DNA of 64,000 nt. It comes from an uncultured Prevotellaceae bacterium. Lineage in GTDB: Bacteria; Bacteroidota; Bacteroidia; Bacteroidales; Bacteroidaceae. Positions 9,568 through 18,352 of this stretch are shown piece by piece. The position numbers were made by a program, and so were the translations under genes. The notes under the pieces were generated by a model, which searched no databases, had not been told where the DNA came from, and saw only the letters and a list, made by a program, of their open reading frames with translations. The stretch lies in NCBI GenBank assembly GCA_902781315.1, contig CACZIT010000017.1, forward strand, positions 1-64,000, in the 5' to 3' direction. Numbering within the stretch: the stretch's first letter is position 1; each line of letters begins with the position of its first letter.

Positions 9568-10746
9568 ATGAATAGAATCATCAGAATAGTTTTGACCAGT
9601 GTGTTTGCCTTCGTGGTGACGTCTGTCAGCGCGCAGGATAAGAAAGACATGTTCAACCCTGTGAATGCGTCGGTGACGTCGCAGACCATCGCTCCCGATG
9701 CCCGTGCCGGTGGTATGGGTGATGTGGGTGCTGCTACCGAGGCTGACGTAAACTCGCAATACTGGAACCCTGCGAAGTATCCGTTTGCCATCTCGCGTGC
9801 CGGTGTGTCGCTGAACTACACGCCGTGGCTGCGCCAGCTGGTGAGCGACATGGACCTGGCCTATCTGGCCGGCTACTACCGCATCGGCGACTATTCGGCC
9901 ATCTCCGGTTCGCTGCGCTACTTCTCGCTCGGCGAGGTGTACACGACCAGCGACATCTCGGCCACCGACAATGCCATGACCATCAATCCCTATGAGATGT
10001 CGGTCGACGTGGCTTACTCGATGATGCTCAGCGAGAAATTCTCGTGGGCCGCTGCCCTGCGCTTCATCTATAGCGACCTGACCTACGACTACACCGACGA
10101 CACCGCGCCCGGCTCGGCCTTCGCAGCGGATGTTTCGCTTTACTATCAGGACTATCTGAACCTGGGCGACCGCGAGTGTCAGGTGGGTCTGGGCTTGAAC
10201 GTGTCGAACATCGGTTCGAAGATTACCTTCGGCGGCGACGACAACTCCGAATTCATCCCCACCAACCTGCGTCTGGGTGCCTCGCTGTTGATTCCCGTAG
10301 ACGAATACAACCGCTTCACCATTGCTGCCGATGCCAACAAGCTGCTCGTGCCCACCTATCCGAAACAGGAGGAGGGCGAGTCTACTGAGGCCTATCAGCA
10401 GCGCGTGCAGAAGGACTACTACGACATCTCCTCGATCAGCGGTATCGTGAAGAGCTTCGGCGATGCGCCGAACGGCTTCAAGGAAGAATTGCAGGAGGTG
10501 CAGTGGAGCGTGGGTGCCGAGTATTGGTACAACGACAAGTTCACGCTGCGTGCCGGTTACCACCACGAGTCGGAAAACAAGGGTAACCGTAAGTACTTCA
10601 CGTTTGGTGCAGGTTTCAAGATGAGCGTGTTCTCGCTCGATGCCGGCTACGTCATTGCTACGGCGAAGAGCAATCCGCTCGACCAGACGCTGCGTTTCAC
10701 CCTGTCGTTCGACATGGACGGCATCAAAGACTTGTTCAGGAGGTAA
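9568..10746 (+). CDS. porV: T9SS outer-membrane beta-barrel PorV (LptO)
   Basis: PorV is the outer-membrane shuttle that collects cargo from the SprA translocon and hands it to PorU. The protein has 392 residues, a signal peptide ending SVSAQ at residue 23, then the family opening TIAPDARAGGMGDVGAATE with SQYWNPAKYPF, followed by about 14 amphipathic beta strands and a final strand LRFTLSFDMDG. It starts 45 bp after porU and is probably cotranscribed with it. A GC-rich repeat separates it from ispF. Confidence 0.93.
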   Translation: MNRIIRIVLTSVFAFVVTSVSAQDKKDMFNPVNASVTSQTIAPDARAGGMGDVGAATEADVNSQYWNPAKYPFAISRAGVSLNYTPWLRQLVSDMDLAYLAGYYRIGDYSAISGSLRYFSLGEVYTTSDISATDNAMTINPYEMSVDVAYSMMLSEKFSWAAALRFIYSDLTYDYTDDTAPGSAFAADVSLYYQDYLNLGDRECQVGLGLNVSNIGSKITFGGDDNSEFIPTNLRLGASLLIPVDEYNRFTIAADANKLLVPTYPKQEEGESTEAYQQRVQKDYYDISSISGIVKSFGDAPNGFKEELQEVQWSVGAEYWYNDKFTLRAGYHHESENKGNRKYFTFGAGFKMSVFSLDAGYVIATAKSNPLDQTLRFTLSFDMDGIKDLFRR

Positions 10747-10784
10747 AGACCCACCCCCAGCCCCTCCCGAGGGGAGGGGAGTTT
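10747..10784. repeat. GC-rich palindromic repeat, porV-ispF gap
   Basis: CCACCCCCAGCCCCTCCCGA followed by GGGGAGGGGAG, almost base-for-base the copy inside porU (6297-6336). Confidence 0.75.
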
Positions 10785-10801
10785 AAATTCCCTTTGTTAT
10801 T

Positions 10802-11296
10802 ATGGAGAATCATCCTTTTGGAATAAGAGTTGGCATGGGCTACGACGTCCATCGGTTGGTGGAAGGGCGCGACCTTTGGCTGGGAGGCATCAAGATAGAG
10901 CATAAGCTGGGGCTGTTGGGCCATAGCGATGCCGACGTGCTCATTCATGCCATCAGCGACGCACTGCTCGGAGCTGCCAACCTGCGCGACATAGGCTACC
11001 ATTTTCCCGATACTTCCGACGCTACGCTCAACATGGACAGCAAGATTATTCTGAGCAAGACCGTGGAACTGCTGCGCGAGCACGGCTACGAGGTGGGCAA
11101 CATCGATGCCACCGTCTGTGCAGAGCGTCCGAAACTGAATCCACACATCCCGCAGATGCAGCAGACGCTGGCCGAGGTGATGGGCACTGATGTCGACTGC
11201 GTCTCCATCAAAGCCACCACTACCGAGCGCCTGGGCTTCACAGGCCGCGAAGAAGGCATCTCGGCCTATGCCGTGGCCTTGATTTATAAAGTCTGA
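10802..11296 (+). CDS. ispF: 2-C-methyl-D-erythritol 2,4-cyclodiphosphate synthase
   Basis: IspF closes CDP-methylerythritol phosphate into the cyclic diphosphate, step five of the MEP isoprenoid pathway. The length of 164 residues is typical. The metal-binding DVHRL near residue 15, LLGHSDADVLIHAISDALLGA (residues about 39-59), HFPDTSDA and the nucleotide-contacting SIKATTTERLGFTGREEGI are all present. The pathway partners dxr (12884, convergent) and ispD (24193) are in the same window. The gene ends just before a strong terminator. Confidence 0.97.
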   Translation: MENHPFGIRVGMGYDVHRLVEGRDLWLGGIKIEHKLGLLGHSDADVLIHAISDALLGAANLRDIGYHFPDTSDATLNMDSKIILSKTVELLREHGYEVGNIDATVCAERPKLNPHIPQMQQTLAEVMGTDVDCVSIKATTTERLGFTGREEGISAYAVALIYKV

Positions 11297-11326
11297 CAGG
11301 TTCGGGCAACGTCCTTACTCAGATAA

Positions 11327-11384
11327 AAACAATTCTCCCGCTTCTCCATGGGCAATGTGCCAGAGAAGCGGGAGAATTGTTTGT
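11327..11384. terminator. bidirectional terminator between ispF and rseP
   Basis: A stem of about 19 bp (AACAATTCTCCCGCTTCTC and its inverse) with a 16-nt loop lies between two convergent genes, with A-rich and T-rich flanks on the proper sides for both. Confidence 0.9.
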
Positions 11385-11401
11385 ATGCCGGCAGTTGGCT
11401 T

Positions 11402-12826
11402 TTACATATACCCCAGCCAGCGCAGGATGTCGTTGAGGTTGGCCACCACCATCAGCAGGATGAGGATGCCGAAGCCAACGTATTCGGCGCGGATCATGAA
11501 GTTTTCTGAAGGCTTGCGGCCCGTTATCATCTCGTAGATGAGGAACAGCACGTGTCCACCGTCGAGCGCGGGGATGGGCAGGATGTTCATGAAGGCGAGG
11601 ATGATGCTGAGGAATGCCGTCATCAGCCAGAACATGTGCCAGTCCCAGACGGGCGGGAACAGGCTGCCGATGGCTCCGAAGCCACCCAGCGACTTCGCAC
11701 CGTCGGCCGAGAACAGGTATTTCAGGTCGCCCACATAGCCACCCAGTACGTTCCATCCATAGAGGATGCCGGCCGGGAAGCTCTCAAAGAATCCATACTT
11801 AATCTTCGTCGGTTCGTAGTAGCTGCGAATGCTGGTCATGCCCACGCCGAGCTGCAGTTCGGGAGTGAGGACAACGGTGGCGGTGTCAGCCGCAATGGCT
11901 GCAGCAACGCTATCCTTGCTGGCGGGTAATGCTTCCTTGTGAGCAAACACCACGGTGGCCGTGCGCAGACGCAGGCTGTCGGCCGACGTCTTGGCTTCCG
12001 TCATCTGGTCGGCTAGGCGTCCCGTCTGCTCCGTGAATTCGTTCCAGGAGTCGATGGCCGCACCGTTGATGGCCAGAATCTTGTCGCCCTTGCGGATGCC
12101 AGCCTTCATGGCCGGCGACTCGGGCAGCACGCTGTCTATTTCAGCCGGCACGAACGGGCGGCAGAAGTTGGGCGTAGCCTTCAGCATGCCCAGCAGATTG
12201 ATGTCGCCCGGCAGACTGATGGTCATGGGCTTGCCCTGACGGATGATGCGCACCTCATGAGCCACGCTGATGTCGCGGAACAGGTCGGCCGAGAAGTCTT
12301 TGAAGTCGCCCTCCTCGGTGCCCAGCAGGATGTCGCCGTCCTGGAATCCGTAGCTCTTTGCTTCCTGGTTGAACTTCATACCCATCGTCATGTCCTTCGT
12401 GGCGATGTATTCGTCGCCCCAGGTGTAGAGCACCATCGAATAGATGAACAGGGCCAGCAGGAAGTTCACCAGCACACCACCGATCATGATGAGCAGTCGT
12501 TGCCAGGCAGGCTTCGACCGGAACTCCCAAGGTTGTTCGGGTTGTTTCATTTGTTCCGTGTCGAACGACTCGTCAATCATACCGGCAATTTTGCAATAGC
12601 CGCCCAATGGCAGCCAACCCATGCCGTACTGCGTGTCGCTGTTTTTCGGTTTGAACTTGAAGAGGGAGCCGTCCCACTTGCCGATGCCGATGTCGAAGAA
12701 CATGTAGAACTTCTCGACGCGCACGCCGAAGAGTTTTGAGAAAAAGAAGTGGCCGCCCTCGTGCAGCAGCACAAGCAATGAGATGGCCAGCAGAAATTGC
12801 AGGAGTTTAATCAGGAATATTTCCAT
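11402..12826 (-). CDS. rseP: RIP metalloprotease RseP (site-2 protease)
   Basis: An inner-membrane zinc protease of family M50 that cuts anti-sigma factors and leftover signal peptides within the membrane. At 474 residues it has the family layout: a first membrane helix carrying the zinc motif HEGGH (residues about 22-26), a G-x-x-P-L-GGYCKI strand, a membrane segment near 110-130, two PDZ-like regions (SPAMKAGIRKGDKILAING is the clearer one), the second zinc site ILPIPALDGGHVLF and a last membrane helix ending NDILRWLGYM. It lies last in the tsaB-murA-dxr gene run, 57 bp after dxr. Confidence 0.95.
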   Translation of the reverse strand: MEIFLIKLLQFLLAISLLVLLHEGGHFFFSKLFGVRVEKFYMFFDIGIGKWDGSLFKFKPKNSDTQYGMGWLPLGGYCKIAGMIDESFDTEQMKQPEQPWEFRSKPAWQRLLIMIGGVLVNFLLALFIYSMVLYTWGDEYIATKDMTMGMKFNQEAKSYGFQDGDILLGTEEGDFKDFSADLFRDISVAHEVRIIRQGKPMTISLPGDINLLGMLKATPNFCRPFVPAEIDSVLPESPAMKAGIRKGDKILAINGAAIDSWNEFTEQTGRLADQMTEAKTSADSLRLRTATVVFAHKEALPASKDSVAAAIAADTATVVLTPELQLGVGMTSIRSYYEPTKIKYGFFESFPAGILYGWNVLGGYVGDLKYLFSADGAKSLGGFGAIGSLFPPVWDWHMFWLMTAFLSIILAFMNILPIPALDGGHVLFLIYEMITGRKPSENFMIRAEYVGFGILILLMVVANLNDILRWLGYM

Positions 12827-12883
12827 AGTTTTGTTTTTTGTTTTATTCTGGATGATCTAGATGCTCTAGTATTTCTAGAGATT

Positions 12884-14038
12884 CTAGAGATTTAGCAGCT
12901 CAGTGGCGATGCGGCGGGCCTCGCTGTCAGTTTGCAGGTAAGTCTTGAGGGTGGGGGTGGCACTGAAGGTGGCGCGCTGCATGGTCTCACCGATGACGTC
13001 GGCCATCTGGGGGAACGAGCAGCGGTCGTTGCGGAAGGCCTCGTTCACGATTTCGTTGGCAGCGTTCACGATGCAGGGCATGTTGCCGCCGCGGTGGATG
13101 GCGTCGAAGGCCAGTTGCAGGCAGCGGAACTTCTCGACGTCGGGTTCCAGAAACTCCAGCGAGTGGCTCTGGAAGAGGTCGAGGCGCTGACCGTTCAGAT
13201 GCAGTCGCTCAGGGAACGAGAAGGCATACTGGATGGGCAACCGCATGTCGGGCACGCCCAGCTGCGCCTTCACCGAGCCATCGATGAACTGCACGGCCGA
13301 GTGGACAATCGACTGGGGATGGATGAGCACCTGGATTTTCTCAGCCGGTACGCCGAAGAGCCAGCGGGCCTCCATCACCTCGAAGCCTTTGTTCATGAGC
13401 GTGGCCGAGTCGATGGTGATTTTCGCACCCATGTCCCACGTGGGGTGCTTCAGTGCGTCGGCAGCGGTGACGGTCTGCAGCTGCTCTTTTGTGAACTTGC
13501 GGAACGGACCGCCCGAGCAGGTGAGCAGAATTTTTTCTATTTCGTTGTCGCCCTCGCCCACGAGACTCTGGAAGATGGCCGAGTGCTCGCTGTCGACGGG
13601 CAGGATGGGCACGTGGTATTCGCCCGCCAGTTGGCAGATGAGTTCGCCGGCCACGACGAGTGTTTCCTTGTTGGCCAGGCAGATTTTCTTCCGTGCACGA
13701 ATGGCATGGATGGTGGGTTCCAGTCCTGAGAAGCCCACCATGGCCGTCAGCACCATGTCGATGGGGCCGGCCTCTACGATGTCGCAGAGAGCCTTCGCCC
13801 CGGCGTAGACCTTGATGTCGGGGCGGTCGCTGAGCAGCGAGCAGAGTTCGTCGTAGCGGGCCTCGTTGGCAATGACTACGGCGGCGGGGTTGAATTCGTG
13901 AGCCTGTTGGGCCAGCAGTTCCACGCGGTTGTTGGCCGTGAGGGCATACACCTCATATCGGTCGCGGTGCTGCGAGATGACGTCGAGCGCCTGGGTGCCG
14001 ATAGAGCCGGTGGAACCGAGTATACATATTGAGTTCAT
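12884..14038 (-). CDS. dxr: 1-deoxy-D-xylulose 5-phosphate reductoisomerase
   Basis: Dxr turns DXP into methylerythritol phosphate, using NADPH and a divalent metal. The length of 384 residues is normal. The NADPH-binding start is ICILGSTGSIGTQALDV, the metal/substrate core has VDSEHSAIFQSL (residues about 149-160) and SGGPF, and the flexible-loop region has HPTWDMGAKITIDSATLMNK and MEARWLFGV. It sits between rimM and rseP in the same direction. The gap to rseP contains short CTAGA-rich repeats with no obvious role. Confidence 0.97.
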   Translation of the reverse strand: MNSICILGSTGSIGTQALDVISQHRDRYEVYALTANNRVELLAQQAHEFNPAAVVIANEARYDELCSLLSDRPDIKVYAGAKALCDIVEAGPIDMVLTAMVGFSGLEPTIHAIRARKKICLANKETLVVAGELICQLAGEYHVPILPVDSEHSAIFQSLVGEGDNEIEKILLTCSGGPFRKFTKEQLQTVTAADALKHPTWDMGAKITIDSATLMNKGFEVMEARWLFGVPAEKIQVLIHPQSIVHSAVQFIDGSVKAQLGVPDMRLPIQYAFSFPERLHLNGQRLDLFQSHSLEFLEPDVEKFRCLQLAFDAIHRGGNMPCIVNAANEIVNEAFRNDRCSFPQMADVIGETMQRATFSATPTLKTYLQTDSEARRIATELLNL

Positions 14039-14075
14039 AGTTAAAGTTCAATGTTCAAAGTTCAAAGTTTAAGGT

Positions 14076-14597
14076 TTAAAGATCAAGAAGACCTTCGGGA
14101 ATGGTCATGGTGATGGTTTGCGATTCGGTGTCGACGTCGGCGATGAGGTCGTCGCTGGCGGGTATGAGCACGTCGCGGCCGTCGGTGGTGCGCAGTTCGA
14201 ACAGCGTGTTGATGGTGCTGTCGTCGACGGCGCTGATGGTGCCGATGCTGCGGCCGCTCTGTTCGTCGATGATGCTGAATCCCACGATTTGCGCCCACGT
14301 CAGTTGGTCGTCGTCTTCGGGCACCACGCTGCGCAGGAAGTACACGTCGCAGCCCGTCAACTCGCGTGCTTCCTCCTGCGTGTTGATGTCGCAGAAGCGC
14401 ACGAGCGCTGTCTCGTCGCTGCGGAACCGATATTCCTCCATGAAGAAGGGCACGAGAATACCGTCGACTTCCAGAATCAGATATTCCGACTCTGTACGGT
14501 CGAAGACGTCGTCGCTGAAGTGGAACAGCACCTCGCCTTTCACGCCGTGCGGTTTACCGATGCGTCCTATCTGATAGACCTCTTCTTTCCTAATCAT
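14076..14597 (-). CDS. rimM: ribosome maturation factor RimM
   Basis: RimM helps 30S subunit maturation by binding ribosomal protein S19. The protein has 173 residues and two domains: an N-terminal RimM beta-barrel (IGRIGKPHGVKGEVLFHF) and a C-terminal PRC-barrel (ADVDTESQTITMTIPEGLLDL at the end). I chose the ATG at 14597, which overlaps the murA stop by 8 bp (ATGATTAG); a GTG two codons earlier is possible. The overlap points to translational coupling with murA. Confidence 0.95.
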   Translation of the reverse strand: MIRKEEVYQIGRIGKPHGVKGEVLFHFSDDVFDRTESEYLILEVDGILVPFFMEEYRFRSDETALVRFCDINTQEEARELTGCDVYFLRSVVPEDDDQLTWAQIVGFSIIDEQSGRSIGTISAVDDSTINTLFELRTTDGRDVLIPASDDLIADVDTESQTITMTIPEGLLDL

Positions 14598-15900
14598 TGA
14601 CACGAGTTATTTTTGCGCCGAGCATGTTCAGTCGCTGTTCAATGTTTTCGTAGCCGCGGTCAATCTGTGCGATGTTGGCAATGCGGCTGGTGCCGTTGGC
14701 AGAGAGGGCGGCAATGAGCAGGGCGATACCGGCGCGGATGTCGGGACTTGTCATGCGGCGTGCGCGCAGCCGTATTTTCCTGTCGTGTCCTACGACGACG
14801 GCACGGTGGGGATCGCAGAGAATGATTTGTGCACCCATGTCGATGAGCTTGTCTACAAAGAACAGGCGGCTTTCGAACATCTTCTGATGAATGAGCACGG
14901 TGCCGCGTGCCTGGGTGGCTACGACGAGCAGCACCGACAGCAGGTCGGGCGTCAGTCCCGGCCAGGGAGCGTCGGCCAGCGTCATGATGGTGCCGTCGAT
15001 GAACGATTCCACGGCATAGTGTGGCTGGCGCGGTATGTAGAGGTCGTCGCCGTCCTCCTTGATCTTGATGCCCAGTCGGCGGAAGGCATCGGGGATGATG
15101 CCCAGGTTGCGCAGCGAGACGTTCTTGATGGTGATGCCGTCGCCCACCATGGCTGCCATGCCGATGAACGATCCCACCTCGATCATGTCGGGCAGGATGG
15201 TGTGGTCGGCCCCGTGCAGCGACTTCACGCCGACGATGGTGAGCAGGTTCGAGGCGATGCCAGAGATTTGTGCTCCCATAGCGTTCAGCAGGTGGCACAG
15301 TTGCTGTATGTAGGGTTCGCAGGCAGCGTTGTAGATGGTGGTGGTGCCTTCTGCCAGCACGGCCGCCATGATGATGTTGGCCGTACCCGTCACCGAGGCC
15401 TCGTCGAGCAACATGTAGCAGCCCTTCAGTCGGCGGGCCTCGATGTCGTAGACGTTGCGTTCCTCTTCCCTTACGAACTTCGCACCGAGTTTCTTGAATC
15501 CCAGGAAGTGGGTGTCCAGTCGGCGACGTCCAATCTTGTCGCCGCCGGGCTCGGCGATGACAGCCTTGCCGAAGCGACCCAGCAGGGGTCCGATGAGCAG
15601 CACCGAGCCACGCAGTGCCGAGCACTTGCGCACGAACTCGTCGCTCTGCAGGAATTCCAGGTTCAGGTCTTTAGCCTGAAACGTGTAGTCGGTGCGGTTT
15701 TCCTTCGTCACGCTGACCCCCATGTCGCGCAGCAGCTGTATGAGGTTGTTTACGTCCAGGATGTCGGGCACGTTTTTGATGTGCACGGCATCGCTCGTGA
15801 GCAGTGTGGCACTGATCACCTGCAGAGCCTCGTTCTTGGCGCCCTGCGGGGTAATGGTTCCGCTGAGCAGTTGCCCGCCTTCAATGATGAATGATTCCAT
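14590..15900 (-). CDS. murA: UDP-N-acetylglucosamine 1-carboxyvinyltransferase
   Basis: MurA makes the first committed step of peptidoglycan synthesis, moving enolpyruvate from PEP to UDP-GlcNAc. The 436 residues match the family, with the start GQLLSGTITPQGAKNEALQ, the catalytic-loop region (ALRGSVLLIGPLLGRFGKA, residues about 97-115), DKIGRRRLDTH and the end MLGAKITRV. The usual loop cysteine (position 115 in E. coli) is replaced here by an acidic/neutral environment (AVIAEPGGDKIG), a variant known to give natural fosfomycin resistance in other groups; that reading needs an alignment to confirm. It overlaps rimM. Confidence 0.95.
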   Translation of the reverse strand: MESFIIEGGQLLSGTITPQGAKNEALQVISATLLTSDAVHIKNVPDILDVNNLIQLLRDMGVSVTKENRTDYTFQAKDLNLEFLQSDEFVRKCSALRGSVLLIGPLLGRFGKAVIAEPGGDKIGRRRLDTHFLGFKKLGAKFVREEERNVYDIEARRLKGCYMLLDEASVTGTANIIMAAVLAEGTTTIYNAACEPYIQQLCHLLNAMGAQISGIASNLLTIVGVKSLHGADHTILPDMIEVGSFIGMAAMVGDGITIKNVSLRNLGIIPDAFRRLGIKIKEDGDDLYIPRQPHYAVESFIDGTIMTLADAPWPGLTPDLLSVLLVVATQARGTVLIHQKMFESRLFFVDKLIDMGAQIILCDPHRAVVVGHDRKIRLRARRMTSPDIRAGIALLIAALSANGTSRIANIAQIDRGYENIEQRLNMLGAKITRVND

Positions 15901-15931
15901 ATATTATAGTATCGGGTTCTTTTCTGGGTGG

Positions 15932-16531
15932 TTAGCGTTTCTTTTTCTTGCTGCGCGGCTCCATGTCCTTCATCGACACCTTCTCAAACTTGAACGTGTC
16001 GAGGTCCAGCTGAATCTTGCCGTCGGTGAAGCGGGCCAGGTCGCTGACCACCTTCTCGTCGTCCGACGAGCCGTGGCTCCACTGCACGAGGTTGCGCTTC
16101 ATCTGGTTGGCCGTCACGCGAGCCAGTTCGTCGCGCTCCTTGCCGGGCTCCATCTGCTTCAGCTTCTCGAACAGTTCGAACATCATGTAGCCATAGTGGC
16201 GCACGGCAATGTCCTTCATGGGGTAGGCCAGCGGCTCGGGCTTCGTCGTGATGGTGTGGGCCTGCTGAATGTCGTAGGGCCAGTCGATGTCGAGCTTGAA
16301 GTCGGACATCAGTGCCAGGTGGTCCCACAGCTTATGCTTGTAGTCGGCGTTCTGCCGGTTCTGCGGGAACATGCGGTCCATAATGCTCACGATGGTTTCG
16401 GCACAGCGTTGGCGTTCGCTCTTAGTGGGCAGCGTCAGGCAGTGGTCCACCATGCGCTGAATCTCTCGACCATATTCGGGCAGCACCAGATGATCGCGCT
16501 GCGTGTTGTAGTCTAATCCTTCGATTTTCAT
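15932..16531 (-). CDS. DUF4290 domain-containing protein
   Basis: A 199-residue cytoplasmic protein of a Bacteroidetes-specific family (DUF4290) without known function. It is helical, with no signal or membrane segment. Distinctive parts are LDYNTQRDHLVLPEYGREIQ at the N-terminus and a basic end RSKKKKR. It is placed between tsaB and murA, where the family is commonly found, so a link to envelope or translation housekeeping is possible but unproven. Confidence 0.85.
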   Translation of the reverse strand: MKIEGLDYNTQRDHLVLPEYGREIQRMVDHCLTLPTKSERQRCAETIVSIMDRMFPQNRQNADYKHKLWDHLALMSDFKLDIDWPYDIQQAHTITTKPEPLAYPMKDIAVRHYGYMMFELFEKLKQMEPGKERDELARVTANQMKRNLVQWSHGSSDDEKVVSDLARFTDGKIQLDLDTFKFEKVSMKDMEPRSKKKKR

Positions 16532-16536
16532 TTGAA

Positions 16537-16567
16537 ACCTCCCCCGACCCCTCCGAAAGAGGGGAGT
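16537..16567. repeat. GC-rich palindromic repeat upstream of DUF4290 gene
   Basis: CCTCCCCCGACCCCTCCGAAA followed by GAGGGGAG, between tsaB and the DUF4290 gene. This is the 'CCTCCCCCGACCCC' subtype also seen in the GH105 gene (35612). Confidence 0.65.
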
Positions 16568-16615
16568 GCCTGCCGGTTTCAGGGGGATGGCGCAGGCTTG
16601 CTATGATTTTTTTTG

Positions 16616-17350
16616 TTATAGTAGTTTCTTGGGCTGTTTGGCCACGAAGTCCTTCAGGTAGAAGGGCACGAAGTAGGCCACGTCCTCAAACTGCTCCCGG
16701 AAGAAGCGGCGCTCGGCCAGCGGGAACATCCACCGTGCCAGCGGCTTCACGTCCTCAATGAGGTGGGCGTTGGGGTGGTCGATGGTGTCCATGCACTTCG
16801 CCGCGCCGTTGCCGAAGAAATAGACGGGCCGCTCGTCCAGCCACTCGCGGTAGGTGTCGGCCGTCACCACGTCGGCCTGCGTGGGGCGCACCTCGCGCAG
16901 GGCGCGGTCGTAGAGGGCTGCGTAGACCTCCATGCGGCGCGCGTCGATCATCGGGCACAGCAGGGCGTTCTCCTCCTTGGCCTTCTCGGCCAGCAGCACG
17001 GGCACGCAGAGCAGTTCCAGCGTGGGCACGCTGATCAGTTTCAGGTCCTGTCCGTAGCAGATGCCCTTGGCAATCGATGTGCCTACGCGCAGCCCTGTGT
17101 AGCTGCCCGGACCGCAACTCACTGCCACGGCATCCAGGTCCAACAACTGGCTGTCGGTGAACGACAGTGCCTCGTCGACGAACACACCCGCCGTCACCGC
17201 ACTGCCGCGGTGCTTGGGGCCTGTTGCGTCGGCTGCGGGCTTGCCGCCGAATCCTGTGTATTCCTCGCGTTCGAAAATGCATTTTCCGTCCTGACTGACG
17301 GCCACCGAGCACACGTCGGTGCTCGTTTCTATATGCAATATTGTCGACAT
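16616..17350 (-). CDS. tsaB: tRNA threonylcarbamoyladenosine biosynthesis protein TsaB
   Basis: TsaB is the non-catalytic partner of TsaD in forming t6A37 on tRNAs that read ANN codons. At 244 residues it has the ASKHA-fold opening ILHIETSTDVCSVAVSQDG, the AVSCGPGSYTGLRVGTSIAKG segment (residues about 76-96), the LLCPMIDARRMEVYAALYD strand and the Bacteroidetes C-terminal part YFVPFYLKDF. It heads the minus-strand run toward rseP, and a TAATTTTG -7 box lies about 28 bp upstream. Confidence 0.95.
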   Translation of the reverse strand: MSTILHIETSTDVCSVAVSQDGKCIFEREEYTGFGGKPAADATGPKHRGSAVTAGVFVDEALSFTDSQLLDLDAVAVSCGPGSYTGLRVGTSIAKGICYGQDLKLISVPTLELLCVPVLLAEKAKEENALLCPMIDARRMEVYAALYDRALREVRPTQADVVTADTYREWLDERPVYFFGNGAAKCMDTIDHPNAHLIEDVKPLARWMFPLAERRFFREQFEDVAYFVPFYLKDFVAKQPKKLL

Positions 17351-17377
17351 ATTTTACTTTTTCGTCTTAAATAAGTG

Positions 17378-17415
17378 CAAAATTACTGATTTTTCGTCGG
17401 AAATTAGTACTTTTG
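17378..17415. promoter_or_regulatory. divergent promoters of tsaB and yicC
   Basis: The minus-strand -7 box TAATTTTG (17378-17385) faces tsaB and the plus-strand -7 box TACTTTTG (17408-17415) faces the YicC-family gene. They are only 22 bp apart, so the two transcription starts are likely to interfere. Clear TTTG -33 boxes are not visible for either. Confidence 0.6.
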
Positions 17416-17441
17416 CAGAAATTTAACGCATAAAAAGCATT

Positions 17442-18320
17442 ATGATACTATCAATGACGGGCTACGGCAAGGCTGTCGTGGCATTTGAAGACAAAAAAAT
17501 CAATGTCGAGGTGAAGTCGCTCAACTCCAAGCAGCTCGACCTCTCGACGCGCATAGCACCCCTCTATCGCGAGAAGGAAATGGAGATTCGCCAGCAGGTG
17601 GCCAAGAGTGTGGAGCGAGGCAAAGTGGACTTCTCTATCTGGGTTGAGAAGGATGCCGGCGCCGACGCCACACCCATCAACGCTGCCATCGTGCAGAACT
17701 ACTACCAGCAGTTGCGCCAACTGGTGGATCAGGCCGGCATTCCCGAGCCGCAGGACTGGCTGCAGACGCTCATGCGACTGCCCGATGTCACCACGCGCAC
17801 CGAGGCTGAGGTGCTCACCGATGCCGAGTGGCAGGCCGCCTCGCAGGCCATCGCCCAGGCCTTGGACCAGCTGGCGGCTTTCCGTCGTCAAGAGGGTGCC
17901 GCCCTGCAGCGCAAGTTCACTGAGAAAATCGACAATATCGCCTCACTGTTGCAGCAGATTGAACCCTACGAGAAGTCGCGCGTGGAGAAAATCCGCCAGC
18001 GCATCGTCGACGGTCTGAAGGAGATTCCCGAGGTGGAATACGACAAGAACCGCCTCGAGCAGGAGCTCATCTACTACATCGAGAAACTCGACATCAGCGA
18101 GGAGAAGCAGCGCCTCAGCAACCATCTGAAATATTTCCGCGAGACCATGCAGGAGGAGGGCCACGGCGTAGGCAAGAAGCTGGGCTTCATCGCCCAGGAG
18201 ATGGGGCGCGAAATCAACACCACCGGCTCGAAGTCCAATCAGGCTGAGATGCAGAACATCGTCGTCATGATGAAGGATGAGCTCGAGCAAATCAAGGAGC
18301 AGGTGCTGAATGCACTGTAA
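17442..18320 (+). CDS. YicC/YloC family endoribonuclease
   Basis: A 292-residue member of the YicC family, clamp-like endoribonucleases acting on small RNAs and mRNA in other bacteria. It starts MILSMTGYGKAVVAFEDKKI, has the conserved VEVKSLNSKQLDLSTRI (residues about 23-39), the VERGKVDFSIWVE strand and the C-terminal HHxxYF-like/acidic end GSKSNQAEMQNIVVMMKDELEQIKEQVLN. gmk follows after 32 bp, the usual order in the phylum. Confidence 0.93.
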   Translation: MILSMTGYGKAVVAFEDKKINVEVKSLNSKQLDLSTRIAPLYREKEMEIRQQVAKSVERGKVDFSIWVEKDAGADATPINAAIVQNYYQQLRQLVDQAGIPEPQDWLQTLMRLPDVTTRTEAEVLTDAEWQAASQAIAQALDQLAAFRRQEGAALQRKFTEKIDNIASLLQQIEPYEKSRVEKIRQRIVDGLKEIPEVEYDKNRLEQELIYYIEKLDISEEKQRLSNHLKYFRETMQEEGHGVGKKLGFIAQEMGREINTTGSKSNQAEMQNIVVMMKDELEQIKEQVLNAL

Positions 18321-18352
18321 GAAACCTCCCCCGGTTCAAACAAGTTATCAAT

